Shown piece after piece: positions 63,201 to 64,000 of a stretch of 64,000 nucleotides of DNA. The notes under the pieces were generated by a model that did no database searches, was not told where the DNA came from, and was given only the letters and a program-made list of their open reading frames with translations. Within the stretch, counting starts at the first letter, position 1; every line of letters starts with the position of its first letter. The DNA comes from Fragum whitleyi (Eukaryota; Mollusca; Bivalvia; Cardiida; Cardiidae), in contig OX411557.1 in the NCBI GenBank assembly GCA_948146395.1, forward strand, positions 35,690,077 through 35,754,076. The letters are read 5' to 3'. A program made the translations under genes and the position numbers.

Positions 63201-64000
63201 GCTGTTTTAGAGAAAAAAGTACTTGGGGTAAGTGGTGGTTTGATTTATCTAGTAAGGAGACAATACTATAATTATTGACCAAAACCAATATCTTAGCTTG
63301 GAAAAAGTTGCAGACAACAGTTAAGGAGTATATTTTTGATTTAAAAGAAATGAGTACAGTTAGCGTTTCAAATATTGAGAGAAAATGAGAAGTTGAACAA
63401 AGTGAAAAAAAGAGAAATTGTTTGTTTAAAGATATAATTATTTTTTCCAAATGACAATGTTTACAATAGATATAGTTTTAACTGTGTAGAAATACTGAAT
63501 TGTGTTAATTTATCCAATCAAAGTCATTGACAAATCTTTACATTTGGGCGCATATTGTTTTGCCCACAAAACTTAACCAAAAAAACAAATAATGACTATT
63601 ACTTCAAGGCTATTCAATGCTCATATTTGGTATGGTGATAGATTTAGATGAAATGCATTTACAGATACCAAGGTCAAGATCATGTGACAAGTTGAAGGTC
63701 ATCTGTCAGAGTCAAAGTTTAAAAAAACAACATTTTGTTGGCACTCATGTTTCACAAAGACATCCTGTTGCGCCTTGATATTGAATTATAAGATATGAAG
63801 AGAGCATTTGTTGATTTCATGGAGGTATCAAACTTAAATCCATACAGTGAAAACCTGTTGAAAAATGGATTCTTTGAAATTGAGCCAGTACAAAATCTTG
63901 TTCCCTTGTTTCCATCAGACATTCACAGCTTGTATTCTATTATAAAGACTGACACATTTATTGCTTTTTCAGAATATACATGAATTGAAGCTGAAGAAAT
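21066..64000 (+). CDS. ANOS1: Anosmin-1 homologue (nine exons, 3' end beyond window)
   Basis: Joins 21066-21206, 44174-44245, 50678-50740, 56478-56682, 58343-58530, 59465-59594, 62147-62274, 63150-63227 and 63973-64000 (open), about 344 codons, phases 0,0,0,1,0,1,0,0. Order: signal peptide (1-24), Cys-rich region (about 32-110), WAP four-disulfide core (112-152, eight Cys), FnIII-1 (about 163-266: Trp184, Tyr240) and FnIII-2 (from 267: Trp295). This is the domain order of anosmin-1, a secreted heparan-sulfate-binding matrix protein that modulates FGFR1 signalling and steers axon branching and neuron migration in vertebrates and C. elegans. In that family four FnIII repeats are usual, so roughly half the protein is present. 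FnIII-1 is bounded by phase-1 introns on both sides. Role here is inferred from the family; I could not run a search. Confidence 0.93.
22256..24870 (-). mobile_element. DNA element, right copy of the inverted pair
   Basis: Reverse-oriented homologue of 17483-20390. Its outer end complements TATAGGGGACTTCGGCACAG, and its inner end starts AATAGGGAACTTCGGTATGACG. It lacks the 231-bp MITE of the left copy, which explains most of the length difference (2615 versus 2908 bp). The arms are clearly diverged by substitutions and small indels, so this is an old pair and not a fresh palindrome. Confidence 0.85.
23176..23382. repeat. GGAA tetranucleotide microsatellite with GAAC/GGAC edge
   Basis: About 40 GGAA tetramers with one GGAT interruption, then CGAA/CGGA units. 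It lies where the left arm has its TTCC/TTTC/ATTC run. Spurious Gly/Arg/Lys/Glu frames arise from it. Confidence 0.97.
24871..25852. other. Intron 1 sequence, nothing recognised
   Basis: AT-rich, with no gene. A short local cluster of CCCCCAAATTG/TTTACCCCCAA motifs lies at 25360-25480, of unknown origin. Confidence 0.45.
25853..26072. mobile_element. MITE, TGAGCCTGTG family
   Basis: TGAGCTTGTGCTTGACATTTCC at the left and the inverted GCAAATGTCAATCACATG at the right, with CAACAATTTGACA/GAAATTGTTG inside. Same family as 18972-19202. Confidence 0.7.
26630..26674. repeat. Near-perfect 20-bp-arm hairpin
   Basis: GGTACTCATTGGAATTGTCT, a 5-nt loop, then its complement with one mismatch. Same hairpin family as those near 4413-4477 and 47323-47380 and the decayed one at 27510-27545. 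Confidence 0.9.
27445..27615. mobile_element. MITE with CAGATA-GAGGGG ends and central GGTAC hairpin
   Basis: Ends TACAGATAAGAGGGGGTAAT and the inverted ATAGCCCCTCTATCTGTA enclose a decayed central hairpin. It is the most compact copy of the family also seen, interrupted, at 4368-4825 and 47263-50147. Confidence 0.75.
27660..28098 (+). mobile_element. Miniature LTR element (TRIM-like) or LTR pair remnant
   Basis: Two direct repeats of about 166-168 bp, 27660-27825 (TGTAACGAACC...CCGTTACA) and 27931-28098 (TGTAACAAATC...CTGTTAGAACA), flank only 105 bp of internal sequence. The internal start CATTACTCTCCCC and end CCACCTCTGCCACCAAT look like leader and polypurine-side remnants. No gag or pol. 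LTR length is close to that of short bivalve Ty3-type elements, but assignment is uncertain. No target duplication is visible. Confidence 0.7.
28099..28959. other. Intron 1 sequence, nothing recognised
   Basis: AT-rich and non-coding, without visible terminal repeats. Confidence 0.4.
28960..29290. mobile_element. MITE with GGACAAGT motifs and central GAAAATGCTG hairpin
   Basis: Subterminal TTGTCCCTGGACAAAT and ACTTGTCCATGGACAAGT surround the hairpin GAAGAAAATGCTG-GAACT-CAGCATTTTCTTC near 29082-29112. The same plan occurs at 34500-34915 and 50165-50505. Confidence 0.7.
29438..29626. mobile_element. MITE, TGAGCCTGTG family
   Basis: Starts TGAGCCTGCTTATGACATTT and ends GAAATCTCACACACCGACTCA. 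The interior shares AAGACTCTGGACAGACT and GTCTTTGCTTTGCGCATAT with 18972-19202. Confidence 0.8.
29627..30719. other. Intron 1 sequence, nothing recognised
   Basis: No coding frame or repeat boundary that I can support. Confidence 0.4.
30720..31395 (+). mobile_element. Decayed tandem-repeat element with GCTCACCTGAGC-type head
   Basis: Head AGCTCATCTGAGCACAAAG followed by diverged monomers containing GAAATTGGTCAGATTG and AGCTAGGTCACATTGTCAAA. They match the core of 47684-49968. The tail hairpin is not visible. Confidence 0.7.
31409..31720. repeat. TATGCCCCC / CTGT microsatellite / AAGGTCAAGGTCA repeat
   Basis: ATGCCCCCACACATG, then (TCTG)n at 31446-31470, then CAAGGTCAAGGTCACCTGTC and a second CAAGATACAAGCCTCATAT block. 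Same family as 58566-58945 and 63545-63790. Confidence 0.75.
32291..32354. repeat. 64-bp near-perfect palindrome
   Basis: Two 32-bp arms meet without a loop at TATAAA|TTTATA and have one mismatched pair; the inner 26-bp arms are perfect (GCAAAACTATTGTAAGTGCC...). It contains TAAGTGCCTATA, as does the 98-bp satellite unit at the left end of the window. Confidence 0.97.
32562..33115. other. Diverged interspersed repeat, no gene
   Basis: ATGAATGACATAACATTGAAACT and TCCTTGTTACGCC resemble sequence after 53913 (ATGAATGATCATAACATCGAAACT, TCCTAGTTACGC), so both loci carry the same repeat. The 85-codon plus-strand frame at 32853 shows no recognisable domain. Confidence 0.45.
33172..33430. repeat. 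Candidate short element with GCGTTTCCACTAT end
   Basis: GCTGCGTTTCCACTATG at the left and TGTAGTGAAACTTTG at the right are loosely inverted. The interior is richer in G and C than its surroundings. Boundaries are uncertain. Confidence 0.35.
33431..34499. other. Intron 1 sequence, nothing recognised
   Basis: A minus-strand frame of 75 codons at 33658-33885 shows no domain that I know. No repeat ends are visible. Confidence 0.4.
34500..34915. mobile_element. Degenerate GGACAAGT-family MITE pair
   Basis: Two adjoining fragments carry ACAAGTTAA, TTTACTTGCC/GTCC, GGACAAGTA and the end TTTCCACACCCCTG. GAAGAAAATGCTG near 34725 is half of the family's central hairpin. Confidence 0.6.
34917..35070 (+). 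repeat. Decayed tail of a GTTTTACGCCGC-type SINE
   Basis: AGCAGCTTGAGGCTTGGAAC, AAGTACCTGGAATC and CTGGAATACTGTTAAAAATG align in order with the body and tail of the SINE at 3776-4051. The tRNA head is missing. Confidence 0.5.
35071..35719. other. Intron 1 sequence, nothing recognised
   Basis: The 103-codon minus-strand frame at 35316-35627 is Phe/Lys/Asn-rich without a domain, as expected by chance in AT-rich DNA. Confidence 0.45.
35720..37143 (+). mobile_element. Tc1/mariner-type transposon, inactive
   Basis: Inverted ends share AAAAGTTTAGCAACA (about 35722 and, inverted, 37127-37141), with TA on both sides (35718-35719 and 37144-37145), as expected for Tc1/mariner. The 1.4-kb length fits a full-sized Tc1-like element. 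It encodes the broken transposase at 35998-36985. Confidence 0.85.
35998..36985 (+). pseudogene. Tc1-like transposase pseudogene
   Basis: Fragments in shifting frames: an N-terminal helix-turn-helix region (MGQRPVMSFEQ, GERAVAQQFGIS), RPSGGRART, then FTDESRF with the first catalytic Asp, MMWGGI, LQQDNARPDSARHT with the second Asp, and DLVPIVLLWDELGRR. In active Tc1 proteins the last block reads PIE, supplying the third acidic residue; here it is PIV. Stops and at least two frameshifts (near 36120-36170 and 36760-36785) also break the frame. No restored product is implied. Confidence 0.9.
37331..37389. repeat. 59-bp near-perfect palindrome
   Basis: 29-bp arms around a single T, with one mismatched pair. 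The outer arm is AATTCTAAAACCTCATGACT and the inner arm TCAGCTTAA. The core is related to those at 41997-42054 and 53913-53974. Confidence 0.97.
37390..37935. other. Intron 1 sequence, nothing recognised
   Basis: A minus-strand 75-codon frame at 37393-37620 has no domain that I can name. Confidence 0.4.
37936..38135 (+). repeat. 5'-truncated SINE (GTTTTACGCCGC-tail family)
   Basis: CTCATCCTTTCCGACTAATTTGTC, CAATGGGTTGATAAT, AGAAAGGATGTAAT, ATAACTGAAAGATTGTTGAA and AGCGGTGTT follow the SINE body at 3776-4051 in order. The tRNA head is absent. Confidence 0.75.
38161..38430. mobile_element. 270-bp element with TTTATGCCCCCC termini
   Basis: 12-bp perfect inverted ends at 38161-38172 and 38419-38430. 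The interior includes GTTTCATGATTCTAGC in complement. Same family as 4500-4778. Confidence 0.8.
38887..40243 (-). mobile_element. Tandem-repeat element (~145-bp monomers), minus orientation
   Basis: On the minus strand: head hairpin GCTCACCTGAGCAC...GTGCTCAAGGTGAGC (40208-40243), GTCCGTCGTCCATCGTCC microsatellite, then about eight ~145-bp monomers (ACTCTAGAGGCCACAAATATGG, GAAACTTGGTCAGAATG, GGGAAAAGGGGCC), then tail GGTGATCGATATAGGACAATC...CTCTTGT. Small open frames inside are repeat products. Resembles the Helentron-linked tandem-repeat elements known from bivalves. Confidence 0.85.
40850..41005 (-). repeat. Decayed SINE fragment
   Basis: AGCTATAATATGACAG, GGTTTCCTGTATTTTCTCAC and ACACCCATCGGTGGGAGA follow the plus-strand order of the SINE at 3776-4051. 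Confidence 0.6.
41325..41679. mobile_element. hAT-like MITE with CAGGG ends
   Basis: Left CAGGGTTCGTGTTTAGCCC and right, inverted, CAAGGCTTATGCTTGTGTTTG. A 7-bp ATTTATA flanks both ends. Subterminal TTTTGACCC motifs recur in both orientations. Related to 50914-51045. Confidence 0.65.
41997..42054. repeat. Imperfect palindrome with ACTACAGCTT core
   Basis: 27-bp arms around ATTC; the inner 11 bp (CTACAGCTT...) pair perfectly and the outer half has a few mismatches. Confidence 0.85.
42656..42810. mobile_element. Decayed MITE, TGAGCCTGTG family
   Basis: GTGCCTGTGTGTGACAGTTCC at the left, GTCAGACTGTGTGGGTGCTTTGC in the middle and TAGGCTCAAATG at the right follow the family order. Confidence 0.6.
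43325..43715. repeat. Hairpin-rich element with CCTCGGATGTAT inverted ends
   Basis: CCTCGGATGTAT near 43327 and its exact complement near 43703 enclose several strong hairpins. Examples are CCAAAGTATT...AATACTTTGG (about 43480-43507) and CTGAAAAATC...GATTTTTCAG with an inner GAGAATGA/TTCATTCTC stem (about 43521-43580). Non-coding. Confidence 0.7.
44174..44245 (+). CDS. ANOS1: Anosmin-1 exon 2: Cys-rich region
   Basis: 24 codons, phase 0 in and out, between TTTATCTTTACAG and GTAAGC. The segment LLDKCKSDHLCFE aligns with the paired cysteines before the CLEPC motif of vertebrate anosmin-1. Preceded by a 23-kb intron. Confidence 0.82.
44288..44423 (+). repeat. tRNA-like SINE, 5' part (continues at 46699)
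   Basis: ATGGCTCAGTCGGTAAACAG as A box and GGGTTGTGAGTTTAAAGCC as B-box region. The sequence breaks at GTTACC and resumes at 46699-46850 after a transposon insertion. Confidence 0.65.
44424..46698. mobile_element. 2.3-kb element with perfect CAGTGTTTATTCTAGG ends
   Basis: Perfect 16-bp inverted ends (44424-44439 and 46683-46698) and a flanking direct repeat GTTACC (44418-44423 and 46699-46704). The interior includes a tandem duplication of about 140 bp (CTATATTTTCTAGATTTGTG...GTCCGTCTGTCC, 44470-44740). No transposase is visible. The CAGTG start suggests hAT, but that superfamily normally duplicates 8 bp. Confidence 0.85.
46699..46850 (+). repeat. SINE 3' part, separated from 44288-44423
   Basis: Begins with the second GTTACC copy and continues CTGTTATATCTGAGTATCTC, the expected continuation of the interrupted SINE. 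Right boundary uncertain. Confidence 0.5.
47492..47554. repeat. Perfect hairpin with 24-bp arms
   Basis: AGAACATTGTGGAAAAGAAG... pairs exactly with 47531-47554 across a 15-nt loop. Confidence 0.97.
47684..49968 (+). mobile_element. Tandem-repeat element, 14 monomers of 145 bp
   Basis: Head hairpin GCTCACCTGAGCACGAAGTG...CAAGGTGAGC (47686-47717), GTCGTGCGTCGTG microsatellite, then 145-bp monomers from 47783 (starts at 47783, 47928, 48073, 48218...). The tail contains CAGGTGAGCG and the palindromic CACTATGGCCCTCTTGT. Monomer blocks: TGCACTCTAGAGGCCACATT, TTTTGGTCAGAATGATTGTC and GGTCAAAAACTAGGTCAC. Frames of 68-94 codons are in-phase repeat artefacts. Confidence 0.92.
50165..50505. mobile_element. 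MITE with AGGGGTGTGGAA ends, GGACAAGT motifs and central hairpin
   Basis: Left AAGGGGTGTGGAAATACG and right, inverted, CAGGGGTGTGGAATTCTC. CTTGTCC/GGACAAGT motifs lie at both sides of the hairpin AAATGCTGG-AA-CCCAGCATTT near 50315-50340. Ends resemble hAT MITEs. Confidence 0.8.
50678..50740 (+). CDS. ANOS1: Anosmin-1 exon 3: Cys-rich region
   Basis: 21 codons, phase 0 in and out, between TTTTTTTTCAG and GTAAGA. The segment CMKPCAMPVRELVEKSCDIC keeps the C-x3-C...C-x2-C spacing of the vertebrate segment before the WAP domain. Confidence 0.85.
50914..51045. mobile_element. Short CAGGG-type MITE with 32-bp-arm palindrome
   Basis: 50917-50948 and 50952-50983 are inverted repeats with one mismatch around CAA (TTGACCCTTAGAAATTTC...AGGGGGTCA). 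The right end reads TCAAACACAAGCCCTG. Related to 41325-41679. Confidence 0.8.
51046..52028. other. Intron 3 sequence, nothing recognised
   Basis: The 94-codon frame at 51605-51889 has no recognisable domain, splice support or conserved motif. Confidence 0.45.
52029..53273 (+). mobile_element. Tandem-repeat element, ~145-bp monomers
   Basis: Same head hairpin as 47684-49968 (GCTCACCTGAGCACATCGTG...), long GTCCGTCGTC microsatellite (52080-52135), about seven monomers of 145-146 bp with AAACTTGGTCAGAATG and ACAAGGATGAACCC blocks, and tail CAGGTGAGCGATATAGG plus ACCATCATGGT. This is the plus-oriented sister of 38887-40243. Confidence 0.92.
53274..53912. other. Intron 3 sequence with a short AAAGGTCAAGGTCA block
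   Basis: AAAGGTCAAGGTCACGTAAC near 53762 is a fragment of the mollusc GTCAAGGTCA repeat. Otherwise nothing recognised. Confidence 0.4.
53913..53974. repeat. Imperfect palindrome with ACTACAGCTT core
   Basis: 29-bp arms around GTTC with about four mismatches. The arm contains ACATCGAAACTACAGCTT. Confidence 0.85.
54405..54545 (+). repeat. Decayed SINE tail fragment
   Basis: TGGCTCAGATGAAATGTTGTGG, CACTGGTGTGAAAAATG and ACATATAACTGCAATAATGTTGAA follow the SINE body order seen at 37936-38135. Confidence 0.55.
55060..55974 (+). mobile_element. Tandem-repeat element, ~155-bp monomers
   Basis: About five monomers with CCAAATATGGGCGTGGCAGG at roughly 155-bp spacing (55116, 55271, 55426, 55578), each with TTTGAATGACATCTCCTCCT and ACCAAACTTTACCAGA. 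The tail CAGTGGAGCGATACAGGCCC...CTCTTG resembles that of the GCTCACCTGAGC-headed elements. No head is found. Antisense frames inside are artefacts. Confidence 0.85.
56478..56682 (+). CDS. ANOS1: Anosmin-1 exon 4: end of Cys-rich region and WAP domain
   Basis: 68 codons plus one base: phase 0 in (CTTCCTTTCAG), phase 1 out (TATG|GTAAGT). Contains ECKKSCYNY, then the full WAP four-disulfide core from GDCPSP to CGYTC, with eight cysteines including KKCC. WAP domains in this family are linked to protease binding. The antisense 141-codon frame over this exon is a shadow. Confidence 0.96.
56686..56767 (+). pseudogene. Tandem partial duplicate of WAP exon 3' end (pseudoexon)
   Basis: Repeats 56604-56688 almost exactly, including the donor GGTAAG: GTGATTGTGGAGACAATAAA, ACACATGTGGCTATACCTGC, AGGAAACCTGACT. 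It carries single-base deletions (AAAAATG for AAAAAATG, GACTAAAAGG for GACTACAAAGG) and so cannot encode the WAP end. It lies just inside intron 4. Confidence 0.95.
56776..56880. mobile_element. MITE fragment, TGAGCCTGTG family
   Basis: TGAGCCTGTGTGTGACATTT and CAGCCACATACTGTAAATAT match 18972-19202. The right end is missing. Confidence 0.75.
56881..57423. other. Intron 4 sequence, nothing recognised
   Basis: AT-rich and non-coding. Confidence 0.4.
57424..58161 (+). mobile_element. Tandem-repeat element with variant head
   Basis: Head ACTCAGCTGAGCAAGAAGTG...CAAGGTGAGC, short GTCCGTC stretch, two diverged monomers (CCAGAAGGCAGACAGCTTTC, ATGTAGCATCATGTAG) and tail CTCAGGTGAGCAATCTATAA...CATGGTCCTCTT. 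Same head and tail class as 47684-49968 with an unrelated core. Confidence 0.8.
58343..58530 (+). CDS. ANOS1: Anosmin-1 exon 5: first half of FnIII-1
   Basis: 188 nt, phase 1 in (GTTCTGTTTCAG) and phase 0 out (CTCTGTG|GTCAGT; a weak donor, but the only one keeping frame with exon 6). Contains the FnIII strand-B Trp in LKVTWKSQG, a SHTIGLYVIEIR strand C and two N-glycosylation sequons (NIS, NTT). The open frame simply runs on past the donor for a few codons. Confidence 0.9.
58566..58945. repeat. TATGCCC / GTCTGT / AAGGTCAAGGTCA repeat
   Basis: TATGCCCTAGCATGGATATA...GGGGGCATATTGG, then GTCAAGGTCAT blocks at about 58695 and 58915. Same family as 31409-31720. Confidence 0.7.
59465..59594 (+). 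CDS. ANOS1: Anosmin-1 exon 6: second half of FnIII-1
   Basis: 130 nt, phase 0 in (TTATTTCAG) and phase 1 out (AGAC|GTAAGT). The segment AGHFYQFRVAMVTENGTQGF has the FnIII strand-F Tyr corner and closely parallels the RWYQFRVAAVNVHGTRGF block of vertebrate anosmin-1. The sequon NGT is present. Confidence 0.95.
59911..61950 (+). mobile_element. Tandem-repeat element, ~165-bp monomers, GGCCAAAAGGCC head
   Basis: Head TTCCACTGGCCAAAAGGCCA followed by GTCCGTCGTCCATGTGTCC. Monomers have ATGGATATCAACCAAATTTC at about 165-bp spacing (60601, 60767, 60931) and TGGGCGGAGGTCATTTCTC; the tail ends GGCACTCAAGCGCCTCTAGT. The 162-codon frame at 60443-60931 is three in-phase monomers and not a gene. Confidence 0.85.
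62147..62274 (+). CDS. ANOS1: Anosmin-1 exon 7: start of FnIII-2
   Basis: 128 nt, phase 1 in (TCTTTTTTCAG) and phase 0 out (TACTTG|GTAATT). PLPPQNLS, VDLTIHWQPPQ and DIPVWKYL match the APANL...[20 protein letters not shown] start of vertebrate FnIII-2. Sequons NLS and NTT. Decayed copies of its 3' half follow downstream. Confidence 0.93.
62305..62343. repeat. Perfect hairpin with 18-bp arms
   Basis: ATGCTGTTGCACATTTGC, loop TTA, then the exact complement. It lies 30 bases after the exon 7 donor. The second copy near 62550-62590 is partly decayed. Confidence 0.97.
62435..62770 (+). pseudogene. Two decayed tandem copies of exon 7 3' end plus flanking intron
   Basis: The segment from AAAAAAGGTCATGTGGAC through the donor and about 150 bp of intron recurs at 62435-62660 and from 62661. 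Copy 2 has TGA where exon 7 has the Trp codon, plus an insertion near its end. Copy 3 is more diverged (an insertion, TGA, GAAATTCTTGGTAAGT). Both keep GGTAAGT donor-like sequence, and neither has a clear acceptor. Confidence 0.93.
62771..63149. other. Intron 7 with a SINE-like fragment
   Basis: TATGGGCCGTCATCTCTTGACC, GTGGTTCGAGCCCC and ATGGGCAAAACACTTAA around 62876-62955 look like the B-box side of a tRNA-derived repeat. Weak. Confidence 0.45.
63150..63227 (+). CDS. ANOS1: Anosmin-1 exon 8: FnIII-2 continuation
   Basis: 26 codons, phase 0 in (GATCTTTTCAG) and out (GGG|GTAAGT). KYL from exon 7 plus ISWREIV resembles YKVFWSWMV in vertebrate FnIII-2; the rest (ISPVILRIAVLEKKVLG) would be the variable C-C' region. 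Supported mainly by splice signals, phase and position. Confidence 0.72.
63545..63790. repeat. GGGCGCATATTGTTTTG / AAGGTCAAGATCA repeat
   Basis: GGGCGCATATTGTTTTGCCC, TCATATTTGGTATGGTGATAGA and AAGGTCAAGATCATGTGACA are shared with 31409-31720. Confidence 0.65.
63973..64000 (+). CDS. ANOS1: Anosmin-1 exon 9 (partial, runs off window)
   Basis: Follows TTGCTTTTTCAG in phase 0. NIHELKLKK fits the strand E to F part of FnIII-2 (the vertebrate block is SVILEKLQPDCDY). Only nine codons are visible, so the call rests on acceptor, phase and position. Confidence 0.6.

Noticed and set aside
63795..63983. 62-codon frame just before exon 9
   Set aside because: Crosses the exon 9 acceptor in a different frame; no domain similarity.

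Overview
The window is AT-rich, intron-heavy animal DNA packed with repeats, most likely from a bivalve mollusc. The clues are the tandem elements headed by a GCTCACCTGAGCAC hairpin, the GTCAAGGTCA and TATGCCCCC repeats, the GTCCGTC microsatellites and the tRNA-headed SINEs with a GTTTTACGCCGC tail. Species cannot be told from sequence alone. There are no bacterial genes, no long intact ORFs and no functional tRNA or rRNA gene that I can support.

The one real gene I can build is on the + strand: an anosmin-1 (Kallmann syndrome protein, ANOS1/KAL1) homologue. Nine exons can be joined with consistent splice sites and phases: 21066-21206, 44174-44245, 50678-50740, 56478-56682, 58343-58530, 59465-59594, 62147-62274, 63150-63227 and 63973 to beyond the window end. 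They give about 344 codons: signal peptide, Cys-rich region, WAP four-disulfide core, FnIII-1 and the start of FnIII-2. Intron 1 is about 23 kb.

Layout. 1-3480: a 98-bp satellite array, at least 35 units, abutting a tRNA-like SINE head. 3776-8580: SINEs, MITEs and two unusual elements whose inverted ends are tandem GGCC-containing motifs. 8643-16292: a 7.65-kb region bounded by 18-bp perfect inverted ends and an ATAG duplication, holding a motif-rich segment and a SINE cluster. 16695-17357: a third GGCC-motif element. 17483-24870: two copies of one 2.6-2.9-kb DNA element in opposite orientation, with anosmin exon 1 and its presumed promoter in the 1.9-kb spacer. 24871-44173: rest of intron 1, with MITEs, a miniature LTR element, a dead Tc1 transposon, near-perfect palindromes and tandem-repeat elements. 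44246-64000: the remaining exons, separated by nested transposons and by several elements of ~145-165-bp tandem monomers sharing a head hairpin and tail.

The most noteworthy observations are the three GGCC-motif elements with 8-9-bp target duplications and mostly GGT termini; the inverted element pair bracketing exon 1; decayed tandem copies of two anosmin exons with their splice donors; and the tandem-repeat elements that keep one head and tail while changing part of the core.
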